From contig JAGHUF010000047.1 of assembly GCA_018064935.1 (NCBI GenBank), positions 1 through 64,000 of the forward strand: a DNA stretch of 64,000 bases, written 5' to 3'. The notes below the pieces were generated by a model that was given only the letters and a program-made list of their open reading frames with translations, was not told the DNA's origin and did not search any database. How positions within the stretch are numbered: the stretch's first letter is position 1; each line of letters begins with the position of its first letter. Shown piece by piece: positions 19,297 to 27,893 of the stretch. The DNA comes from Candidatus Merdinaster equi. Its GTDB lineage: Bacteria; Bacillota; Clostridia; Lachnospirales; Lachnospiraceae. Position numbers and translations under genes: made by a program.

Positions 19297-19341
19297 TAGT
19301 TTTGCGAGAGTAAAAACCAATTCGCTTTAGGAGGATTAAAA

Positions 19342-19647
19342 ATGGCAAATTTGGAAATTCAAAAGAAAACTGAGGGAACAAAGCTTATCGTAACAGTAAT
19401 TGGACGTATTGATTCTGTTACAGCACCAGAGCTTGAGAGTGATATTAAGGCTTCTGTTGAAAACGTTGATAATCTTGAGATTGATTTTGAGAAGGTTGAG
19501 TATATTTCATCAGCTGGTCTTCGTGTTCTTCTTGCAACACAGAATATTATGGATAAGAGAGGCGGAATGATTCTTAAGAACGTGTCTGAAGAGGTAATGG
19601 AGATTTTTGACGTGACAGGTTTCTCAGACATTCTCACAATTGGATAA
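19342..19647 (+). CDS. STAS domain anti-sigma factor antagonist family protein
   Basis: VIGRIDSVTAPELESDI...VEYISSAGLRVLLATQ...EVMEIFDVTGFSDIL. Confidence 0.93.
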   Translation: MANLEIQKKTEGTKLIVTVIGRIDSVTAPELESDIKASVENVDNLEIDFEKVEYISSAGLRVLLATQNIMDKRGGMILKNVSEEVMEIFDVTGFSDILTIG

Positions 19648-19716
19648 ATACGTTGGCGGGATTGCGGCGATGTTTGGGCCGTAACAGACCATGATACCGT
19701 GATATTATAAATTGTA

Positions 19717-19757
19717 AAAATAGAGCGCATACCATATTGTATGTGCTCTATTTTTTT
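19717..19757 (+). terminator. Rho-independent terminator after STAS gene
   Basis: aaaaatagagcgcatac-catatt-gtatgtgctctattttttt. Confidence 0.9.
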
Positions 19758-19842
19758 ACATATAAAGGTGCTATAATGTTATAGACTTTATGGTTATGGT
19801 ACAAGTGCGATAATATGGTTAATTTAGGGCTTGGGAGATAAT

Positions 19843-20772
19843 ATGACATCAGCAAATCAGAAAAAAGAAAAATATGTCGGCCGATTTAATCAGGTTAAAG
19901 TATATTTTTTGAAATTTGTTCGTATTTTCTTTGCCGAGAAGCAGTGGTTTATGATTGTCATGGCTGCTGTGATTGCCTGGATTGTAGCATTTGTTGTCGG
20001 AAGAGCGTTCTTTGTTACAATGGAAGGAACACTGTTAGGCGCACTTGCGCTTGTGTGTGTGTGCCTGTGGAATGGAGTATTTAACTCTATTCAGGTTGTG
20101 TGTAAAGAGAGGCAGATAATTAAGAGAGAGCATAGAAGCGGTTTGTCTATTACTTCATACGTTGCTTCACATATGCTGATACAGATGATATTGTGTGCGA
20201 TTCAATCGATAGTCACGATATTAGTCCTGGCTATTTGTGGTGTTCATTTTCCAGAAGCAGGTGTAGTTACTCCTGTATTTGTAATAGATTTGTTTGTGAC
20301 AGTGTTTCTGACCACATATGGGGCAGATATGCTTGGACTTATGGTTTCCTGCATTGTGAGAAACACAACACTTGCAATGACGGTAATGCCATTTCTTCTG
20401 ATTGTTCAGCTTGTGTTTGCAGGGGTAGCATTCCCGCTTGCTGGATTTGCAGATAAGGTATCTGAATTGACAGTAACTAAGCATGGTGTAACTGCTATAT
20501 GTTCGATAGGAGATTATAATTCGCTATCTTCCATGTCGATACTTAATCCACTCCGAAAAATTGAATCGAGATCGCAAATAGTAAAAGAAGCTGTGGAAAT
20601 GGTAAGTGAGGAGACGATTGCCCGCGAAACAGCCAAAATGATGCAGGATGAGAACTACAATCCGACTGTAGAGAATGTCTTGATTCAATGGGCAACACTT
20701 ATTATATCCTCGGCAGTGTACGTGCTGATTGGGTGGGTAGCCCTAAAATTTGTTGATAAAGACAGGCGATGA
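19843..20772 (+). CDS. ABC-2 type (ABCG-like) transporter permease
   Basis: Multiple TM segments; ...NGVFNSIQVVCKERQIIKREHRSGLSITSYVASHMLIQMIL... typical of ABCG-type permeases; ATPase gene follows. Confidence 0.82.
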   Translation: MTSANQKKEKYVGRFNQVKVYFLKFVRIFFAEKQWFMIVMAAVIAWIVAFVVGRAFFVTMEGTLLGALALVCVCLWNGVFNSIQVVCKERQIIKREHRSGLSITSYVASHMLIQMILCAIQSIVTILVLAICGVHFPEAGVVTPVFVIDLFVTVFLTTYGADMLGLMVSCIVRNTTLAMTVMPFLLIVQLVFAGVAFPLAGFADKVSELTVTKHGVTAICSIGDYNSLSSMSILNPLRKIESRSQIVKEAVEMVSEETIARETAKMMQDENYNPTVENVLIQWATLIISSAVYVLIGWVALKFVDKDRR

Positions 20773-20825
20773 CAGATTTTGATAACTGCAAATGCTGATT
20801 ATTTTTGTAAGAGGTCAAAACACAC

Positions 20826-22814
20826 GTGGCGAAGAGTAAAACAACCGACAAGATTATAGAGGTGGCACTTCCTAGGAGGATAGAGTCTAATAATTCTCTG
20901 GAAGTGCAGAAGGAAATAGAGCGGGTTGCATCTGATAACGGCGGCAAAAAACTCAGATTGAATGCAATGGGCACTGAGTATATCTCAAGTGCAGGACTTA
21001 GAGTTCTTCTCACTTTACAGAGAGATGAGATTATTGAAGAGATATGCAATGTTTCAGATTATGTTTATGGAATACTGGATGTCACAGGCTTCTTGGATAT
21101 TCTGAAGGTCAGAAGACATCAAAATGAAGAGGATACTGACCAGGAGAATTTAATTGGCAAGGATGCCTATGGCGAATTGTATAAAAAAGACGATGAGAAT
21201 GTAATTCGTGTATATAAATCACTTAATTCAGAAGAGATTGAAGCTGGTCGGAAATATTCGCAGCTTGCAATGAAGTCTGACATTTCCGTTGCGATATATT
21301 GCGGCAAGGCGAGTACGGCGCAGGGAACTGGTCTGGTTTATGCGGCAGATGGTTCGGAATCTTTAGCTAATCACATTAGAAAGAACCCGAGAGAGCTTGA
21401 CGAGATTCTCAAAGGGTTTGTGGAGCAGATAGAACTCTTCCACAAGAATGAAGAATTAAAAAAGAACGTAAAGAAAATAACTGATTATTACAGAGAACGC
21501 ATGGACGCCAATACAAAGCTTTCTACTGATGTTAAGAGAGTTGCTGGTGAAGTGTTTACCATGCTGTCTCGAAGCAATGCGGTAATCTTTGAGAATGTAA
21601 ACAGCGAAACTGTGCTGTATGAGAATGGAAAGCCGCTGTTTGTTGATCTGTCTCTGCTTAAATATGGTAATCCAGTTTTTGAATTGGCTGGTATGTACAG
21701 GAACAGAATCGAGTTCGGAAAGTTTCTGGGAGAGAGCGAAAACAAGGGACAAAGGACCTGGCAGAGGCTGCTGGAATTATACTTCCCAGACTGCACTGCT
21801 GAGGAAGTATCTCAATTTGATACTGTGGCAAGAAGTCTTGGAAGACTGTTTAGCATCCTATGTTATAACGGAACGAGAAAAGCAGATACAAGTAAGATAA
21901 TAAAGCAGATACAAGAAGACTTTGTTGATAATGAAACTTCGTTCAAAGCTATTATCACTAAGCTTAAGGATATTCAGGGCAAGTCTTCAGACTCAACTGT
22001 GGGGCAACTTCAGATAGATATTAAGGAGAGAACAACCAAGCATTTGTTTGGTAAGAAGACACTCCTCAAAGATATAAAGATGGAAATAAATCCGGGAGAG
22101 ATGGTACTTCTTCTTGGCGGCTCTGGAGCTGGAAAAACGACCTTCCTCAATGCGGTTACCGGATATGAGAAGGCCGATGCTGTAATTAAGAGTGGAGACC
22201 TTGATATTTACAAGGACTACAGTAGCTTGAAACATAAGATTGCCTTCGCGCCTCAGCAGGATATTCTTAGAGATGAGGATACTGTTTATAACACAATAAG
22301 AAATGCAGCTGAGATGAGACTTCCAGTTTCAGCATCCAAGGAAGAGAAAGACAATGCAACAGAGAGGATGCTGGATATATTTGGCCTGAGGGACATGCGA
22401 AATAATGTCATCAGAACATTGAGCGGTGGCCAGAGAAAAAGAGCAAGCATTGCAGTAGAGTTTGTATCTGATCCATTGTTCTTTTTCCTGGATGAACCAG
22501 ATTCCGGACTCGACGGAGTTATGGCCAGATCGCTTATGGAAGATCTTAGAAAGCTGACGGGCGAAGACAAAATTATTATTGTTATTTCGCATACGCCTGA
22601 CAGAGCGATAGAATTGTTCGATAAGGTAATAATTCTGGCGAAGAGTGAGCAGGACGGAGCAGGTCACCTGGCATTCTATGGAAGCCCTGGTGAAGCAAGA
22701 GAGTTCTTCTGCTGCAAGACTATGGAGCAGGTGCTCAAGCAGGTTAATAGAAAATCAGAGGGCGGCGAAGGACGTGCGGATGAGTTTATACGCAAGTACA
22801 GTCATTGGAGATAA
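20826..22814 (+). CDS. STAS - degenerate kinase-like domain - ABC ATPase fusion
   Basis: N-term STAS (TEYISSAGLRVLLTLQ...DVTGFLDIL); middle LIGKDAYGELYKKDDENVIRVYK...FVDLSLLKYGNPVFELAGMY; C-term ABC: LLGGSGAGKTTFLNAV, LSGGQRKRASIA, FFFLDEPDSGLD, VISHTPDRAIE. Confidence 0.88.
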   Translation: MAKSKTTDKIIEVALPRRIESNNSLEVQKEIERVASDNGGKKLRLNAMGTEYISSAGLRVLLTLQRDEIIEEICNVSDYVYGILDVTGFLDILKVRRHQNEEDTDQENLIGKDAYGELYKKDDENVIRVYKSLNSEEIEAGRKYSQLAMKSDISVAIYCGKASTAQGTGLVYAADGSESLANHIRKNPRELDEILKGFVEQIELFHKNEELKKNVKKITDYYRERMDANTKLSTDVKRVAGEVFTMLSRSNAVIFENVNSETVLYENGKPLFVDLSLLKYGNPVFELAGMYRNRIEFGKFLGESENKGQRTWQRLLELYFPDCTAEEVSQFDTVARSLGRLFSILCYNGTRKADTSKIIKQIQEDFVDNETSFKAIITKLKDIQGKSSDSTVGQLQIDIKERTTKHLFGKKTLLKDIKMEINPGEMVLLLGGSGAGKTTFLNAVTGYEKADAVIKSGDLDIYKDYSSLKHKIAFAPQQDILRDEDTVYNTIRNAAEMRLPVSASKEEKDNATERMLDIFGLRDMRNNVIRTLSGGQRKRASIAVEFVSDPLFFFLDEPDSGLDGVMARSLMEDLRKLTGEDKIIIVISHTPDRAIELFDKVIILAKSEQDGAGHLAFYGSPGEAREFFCCKTMEQVLKQVNRKSEGGEGRADEFIRKYSHWR

Positions 22815-22862
22815 TAAATAAAGTGTGCAAATGCAGACTATGTATAGAGAGAAAGGAAAGAT

Positions 22863-23849
22863 ATGGAAACAGTAACAATCACACCACAGGAACTTGAAAA
22901 GAGCAAAGACATTCTTCAGAAAATTGCAACTTACTACTACAGCAAGATGGTAGGTCAGCAGAGACTTGGTTCAGCATTACTTATCTCAATTATGTGTAAT
23001 GGACACATTCTTATTGAGTCTGTACCAGGACTTGCAAAGACAACTGCTGCAAAGACAATGACAGAGGCTGTTGGAGGTATGTTCAGCCGTATTCAGTGTA
23101 CACCGGACCTTCTTCCAAGTGATATCATTGGTACTCAGATTCTGAATTATACCAATAATACTTTCGAGACCAAGCTGGGACCTGTTTACGCAAACTTCGT
23201 ACTTCTTGATGAGATTAACCGTTCAAGTGCAAAAACTCAGTCAGCCATGCTCGAAGTCATGCAGGAGCATCAGACAACAATTGCAGGTGTGATCTACCCA
23301 ATGCCTAAGATCTTCACTGTAATTGCAACCCAGAACCCTATTGAGCAGGAAGGAACTTATCTTCTGTCAGAAGCACAGCTCGACCGTTTCTTAATCAAAG
23401 AGACAATGCAGTATCCTTCAATTGATGAAGAGTTTGAAGTTCTTACCAGAATTGAGAATAAAGTATTTGAGCCAGGTTCAGCTGTTGTTACTCTGGATGA
23501 TCTCAAATTCCTTCAGACACTTACTCAGAGAGTATATATTGATCCAGCAGTTAAGAAGTATATTGTTGCAGTTATTAACTGTACAAGAAAGCCTGATCAG
23601 TACATTGATGCAGAGCTGGCTAAATATGTGACAATGGGATCAAGTACCCGTGGTGCTATCGCACTCATGGAAGTTGCGAAAGCAGTTGCACTTATGAATG
23701 GAAGAGCATATGTAATTCCAGAAGATGTAAAAGTAATGATGCACTCAGTTCTTCGTCACAGAATTACCCTGAATTTTGCTGCTGTTGCAGACGGGGTATC
23801 TGAGGATGATATCATCACAGCAATGATGGGAGCAGTTCCTACACCATGA
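22863..23849 (+). CDS. MoxR family AAA ATPase
   Basis: HILIESVPGLAKTTAAKTM, FVLLDEINRSSAKTQSAMLEVMQE, IATQNPIEQEGTYLLSEAQLDRF. Confidence 0.95.
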   Translation: METVTITPQELEKSKDILQKIATYYYSKMVGQQRLGSALLISIMCNGHILIESVPGLAKTTAAKTMTEAVGGMFSRIQCTPDLLPSDIIGTQILNYTNNTFETKLGPVYANFVLLDEINRSSAKTQSAMLEVMQEHQTTIAGVIYPMPKIFTVIATQNPIEQEGTYLLSEAQLDRFLIKETMQYPSIDEEFEVLTRIENKVFEPGSAVVTLDDLKFLQTLTQRVYIDPAVKKYIVAVINCTRKPDQYIDAELAKYVTMGSSTRGAIALMEVAKAVALMNGRAYVIPEDVKVMMHSVLRHRITLNFAAVADGVSEDDIITAMMGAVPTP

Positions 23850-24721
23850 CATTAGACCACATTAATAAAATACGTGGCAATTTTGAAATCTATGCAGCCA
23901 AGAAGGCAGATAATATCCTTGAGGGTTCATACCATTCAGTATTCAAAGGTCGAAGCCTGAACTTTGATGACTTAAGAGAGTATGTTCCAGGTGATAACAT
24001 CAAAGACATTGACTGGAAAGCATCTTCAAGAGCAAGAAACCTCTTGGTAAAAAGATTCATTGCCGAGAAAAAACATAATATTGTTCTCGTAACAGATACT
24101 GGGCGCAAGATGTCTGCGCATAGTACTGATTTGGAGAAAAAGAAAGACATTGCACTTCAGGCCATTGGCACGCTTGGATATATTGCGGCCAAGAACGGAG
24201 ATAATGTTGGGGCATTTTACAATGACGGTGAGCTTCTGCAGCACTACCAGACCAAGCAGGGATTCTATAATCTTGAGAGAATTCTTACTGATATGGACAG
24301 ATGCATGGAGACCAAAACTCCTTATGGAATAGAAAGACCCCTCGAGTATATTCTTAAAAATATTTCCAGAAGATTGATCATCATAATCGTATCTGATATA
24401 GAGGGTATGGCAAGAATTGATGATTCAGTGCTGAAGCAGTTGTGTGTTCGCCACGATGTTGTTTGCGCGCAGGTAAGTGATGCTAACTACATTGGAGGCA
24501 ATCCCTATGAGGTTAATGGCGAGAGTTATGTACCGCCATATATTGCCCATAATAAAAAACTTCTGAAGATGGAACAGAAGTTGAAAAATGATAGAAACGA
24601 CGAGATTGAGAAGAAATTTCTTCGCAATGGAGTAGTATCTGTTCAGATTGATTCTGAGCAGGATGTAACTGAGAAACTTATAGAGCTGATGGAAAGGCAT
24701 AAATATGCGTCTCGCCACTAA
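23846..24721 (+). CDS. DUF58 family protein
   Basis: GSYHSVFKGRSLNFDDLREYVPGDNIKDIDWKASSRARNLLVKRF. Confidence 0.94.
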   Translation: MTLDHINKIRGNFEIYAAKKADNILEGSYHSVFKGRSLNFDDLREYVPGDNIKDIDWKASSRARNLLVKRFIAEKKHNIVLVTDTGRKMSAHSTDLEKKKDIALQAIGTLGYIAAKNGDNVGAFYNDGELLQHYQTKQGFYNLERILTDMDRCMETKTPYGIERPLEYILKNISRRLIIIIVSDIEGMARIDDSVLKQLCVRHDVVCAQVSDANYIGGNPYEVNGESYVPPYIAHNKKLLKMEQKLKNDRNDEIEKKFLRNGVVSVQIDSEQDVTEKLIELMERHKYASRH

Positions 24722-25202
24722 TTTGCAGGATTATTTTACAGTTGATTTACAGGGACCACAGTCATATTCTATTGTTCCGATTATTATTACTGTGCTTGTG
24801 CTTTTTGCGAGCTTTGTTGCTCTTTTATTCATTTATTTAGTAAAGAAAGCAAAACAGCGTCCAAAGAAAGTATTTGTTCCAAAGAAGGTAAAACTTCCAC
24901 TTCCTGTACTCAAAGAGAAATATCTCTATATGACTACGGAGCTGGAGGACAGATTCCGTGCTGGAAAAATCGATGAAAAGTTTGCATACGAAGAGCTCAG
25001 CTCACTTACAAGGCACTTTGTTTTTGATGCAACAGATGTTAAGGTACAGAATTATTCTCTTGAGGAAATTGCCAGAATGGGTATGCCAGGACTTAATGAG
25101 TTGATTAAGGAGTGCTATCCACCAGAATTTAAACCAGGTGAAAAAGGTGATATTCTGGCATCTCTCGATCATGCAAGGAGGATTGTAGCGCAGTGGAATT
25201 AA
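24705..25202 (+). CDS. Single-TM protein of MoxR/vWA operon (DUF4381-like position and architecture)
   Basis: One TM, then basic linker and helical domain; overlaps neighbours at both ends (translational coupling). Confidence 0.6.
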   Translation: MRLATNLQDYFTVDLQGPQSYSIVPIIITVLVLFASFVALLFIYLVKKAKQRPKKVFVPKKVKLPLPVLKEKYLYMTTELEDRFRAGKIDEKFAYEELSSLTRHFVFDATDVKVQNYSLEEIARMGMPGLNELIKECYPPEFKPGEKGDILASLDHARRIVAQWN

Positions 25203-27079
25203 CATATCCTTGGGTCTTATACATAGGTATCCCGATAGTATTTCTTTTGGCATTTCTAGTATTCAAAAGAAGCCAGAAATATAAGGATGGAAGGCGAGTC
25301 GTTGGTGCAGGATACCTCGAAGAAACTCCTTATTTCAAAAAAATAAAAAGACGTTACAAGCTTCTTAAGCTTATGCCACTTGTTGGTATTTTACTATGTC
25401 TAGTTCTTGTGACGTTCATGATTGCAAGACCGATTAAGGTTGAGACAATTAATGAAGAGGCGCATAACAGAGATATTTTCTTATGCATGGATATATCTGA
25501 TTCCATGGATGAGGTAAATCTGGTTATCTGTAATCAGCTTAAGGAATTAGTATCAGAGCTGGAGGGTGAGCGCTTTGGTATCTCAATCTTCAACGGTCAG
25601 TCAGTTCTTTTGGTTCCTCTTACATCGGATTATGATTATGTAATGGAAACCCTCAACACATTGAGTGAGGTTTTTGAGTATAGCACATCCTATACAGGTC
25701 TGTTCTATGATTTCGATTATGAGATGTACTACTACAAGTATGAGGGAACTCTGTGTGACAGAGGTAGTTCATTTATCGGTGAAGGACTTGCATCTTGTTT
25801 ATACAGTTTCACTGATTTAGAGGAGGATCCTGATAGAACAAGACTTATTATTTTCACAACAGATAATGAGCTTAATGGTGAGCCTTTAGTAACTCTTAAA
25901 GATGCGGCAGGATACTGCAAGAAGAGAGGTGTAAGGGTATATGGCCTGACACCTGGAAATGTATATGAGCAGTCCATTTTCCAGCCGGCAATGGAGGACA
26001 CAGGTGGTGGCTATTATGAAGTAGGCGATCCTGATGCGATTAATGATATCCTTTCTGCTATTAGAAGAACTGGTACAAATGTAACTGAGAATATCAAGAC
26101 AGTAATCACTGATCACAAGGAAATACTTATTTTTACAACTATTCTCCTTGATGTGATTTTCATTCTCATGGTTCTCTTGCCATATATCATGCTTCATGGA
26201 AAGAGTGTAGTGAATCACGTTATTCAGGGAATTGCACTTTTGCTTGTAATAGCTTTGAATATCAGATTGATGGCAGCTCAGGAAGAGGTATCAGAATATA
26301 CAGGCAACACAGATGTAATGTTCGTTGTGGATAACACGATAAGTATGCTTGCGGAAGACTACAATGGAAATGGTCGACGTATAGATGCGGTTAAGGAAGA
26401 TATTGCTTATATAATGGAGCAATTCCCGGGCGCAAGATATTCGGTAATATCCTTTGCCAACGATGCCAGAAGGCTGATTCCATATACGACTGATATAACA
26501 TCTGTTGAGCAGGCACTTAAGTCATTGAATGGATTGACTAAGAGTAACGCAAATGGAACAGGACTTAATGCACCTCTTTCAGTTATGAAGCCTGCACTCA
26601 AGAGTGGATATGAGCGGGGTAACAGACAGCTGGTATTCTTCATAAGTGATGGCGAAATTACTGATGATAAGCAGCAAAATATTAGTAATTACGGAGTTCT
26701 TGCTGAGTTCATCGACGGCGGAGCTGTTCTGGGATATGGAACAGAGCAGGGTGGTAAGATGCAGGTTCTTTCGTATGCATCGGACGAGGATCCGCAGTAT
26801 CTGCAATATTATGATGGTGGATATAAGGATGCAGTTTCTGTTATTGATGAGGCGAACTTACAGTTTATTGCCAAGGGATTAAAGGTGCCATATATCCATA
26901 TGACGGATCAGAGCAAGATTTATCCGGAGGTAATCAAGCTTGCAAATGATATAGATGTAGACAGAGGAAAGAATGATGATGAAGAAGGAACGAATATTCC
27001 AGGATTGTTATACTTCCTGACAATTCCTCTTTTCCCTGCACTTGCATGGGAATACATTTATGTTAAGAAGAGACTCTAG
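25193..27079 (+). CDS. Membrane protein with two von Willebrand factor A domains (BatA/BatB-like fusion)
   Basis: vWA1 IFLCMDISDSMDEVN; vWA2 DVMFVVDNTISMLAEDYNGNGRRIDAVKEDI; TM segments at N-terminus, between domains and C-terminus. Confidence 0.88.
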   Translation: MELTYPWVLYIGIPIVFLLAFLVFKRSQKYKDGRRVVGAGYLEETPYFKKIKRRYKLLKLMPLVGILLCLVLVTFMIARPIKVETINEEAHNRDIFLCMDISDSMDEVNLVICNQLKELVSELEGERFGISIFNGQSVLLVPLTSDYDYVMETLNTLSEVFEYSTSYTGLFYDFDYEMYYYKYEGTLCDRGSSFIGEGLASCLYSFTDLEEDPDRTRLIIFTTDNELNGEPLVTLKDAAGYCKKRGVRVYGLTPGNVYEQSIFQPAMEDTGGGYYEVGDPDAINDILSAIRRTGTNVTENIKTVITDHKEILIFTTILLDVIFILMVLLPYIMLHGKSVVNHVIQGIALLLVIALNIRLMAAQEEVSEYTGNTDVMFVVDNTISMLAEDYNGNGRRIDAVKEDIAYIMEQFPGARYSVISFANDARRLIPYTTDITSVEQALKSLNGLTKSNANGTGLNAPLSVMKPALKSGYERGNRQLVFFISDGEITDDKQQNISNYGVLAEFIDGGAVLGYGTEQGGKMQVLSYASDEDPQYLQYYDGGYKDAVSVIDEANLQFIAKGLKVPYIHMTDQSKIYPEVIKLANDIDVDRGKNDDEEGTNIPGLLYFLTIPLFPALAWEYIYVKKRL

Positions 27080-27084
27080 AAAGG

Positions 27085-27864
27085 GTGAAAATAGTGAACT
27101 GGTTAAAACGATCGCTTATTGCTGTATATGTAATTGCAATATTGTTCTTGGCAAAGCTGGTATTCTCCATGGCTTTCAATGAGTATATAGTGGACCGCTA
27201 TAAAAAGGGTGATTACTCTGTGAATGCGACCCTTCTCACTTATTTGAACTGGCCAGAACCAGAGGTTGCCCTGTACAATAATGCGCAGCTGTATTACAGA
27301 AGATGTCAGTATCCTGAAGCAATAGAATCATATCAGCAGGCTTTGGATTTGAATCTGGCTGAGGGAAAAGATTGTGATACAAGAATAGGATTGGCGCTAT
27401 CCATGATAATGAATCTGGGTGACGATTATGCTCTTATTGAGAATATTGATAACTCAATTCAGGTTCTTGAGCAGGCGAGGGATATTCTGCTTGCAAATGG
27501 TTGTGCGACAGATGAAGACGATGGACATCATGAGGAAGCCCAGACTCTTAAAAATGAAATTGATAAACTGATTGAGGAGCTCAAACAGCAACAGCAGGAG
27601 CAGCAGAATCAGGATCAAAATCAGGACCAGAACCAGGATCAGAACCAGGATCAGAATCAGGACCAAAATCAGGATCAGAACCAGGACCAAGATCAGAACC
27701 AGGACCAGCAGCAGAGCCAGGAAGATCAGAAGGAGCAGCAGCTCAAAGATCAGCTCCAGGAGAATCAGGGCGAGGCTTATCAGCAGAGACAGCAGGAACA
27801 GCAGCAGGTTGATGAATGGGAGAATGAAGGCGGCGGTGGCGGCTCCTATGGCAAGATTTGGTAA
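27085..27864 (+). CDS. TPR-type membrane protein (BatC-like) with Gln/Asp/Asn repeat tail
   Basis: N-term TM; NAQLYYRRCQYPEAIESYQQALDLN TPR; (QDQN)n tail; GTG start after gaaagg RBS. Confidence 0.75.
   Translation: MKIVNWLKRSLIAVYVIAILFLAKLVFSMAFNEYIVDRYKKGDYSVNATLLTYLNWPEPEVALYNNAQLYYRRCQYPEAIESYQQALDLNLAEGKDCDTRIGLALSMIMNLGDDYALIENIDNSIQVLEQARDILLANGCATDEDDGHHEEAQTLKNEIDKLIEELKQQQQEQQNQDQNQDQNQDQNQDQNQDQNQDQNQDQDQNQDQQQSQEDQKEQQLKDQLQENQGEAYQQRQQEQQQVDEWENEGGGGGSYGKIW
27604..27711. repeat. 12-bp in-frame repeat encoding Gln-Asp-Gln-Asn
   Basis: caggatcagaac / caggaccaaaat variants in tandem. Confidence 0.85.
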
Positions 27865-27893
27865 AGCGAATTAGAAAAGGGTGAAAAGCAAAA

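Noticed and set aside
27604-27711. Tandem 12-bp repeats as possible CRISPR-like array
   Set aside because: In-frame within a CDS, encodes (QDQN)n, no spacers.
27454-27874. ORFs 27454-27690 (-) and 27572-27874 (+), low-complexity Leu/Ile/Val or Arg/Ser/Thr proteins
   Set aside because: Alternate frames of the QDQN repeat tract.
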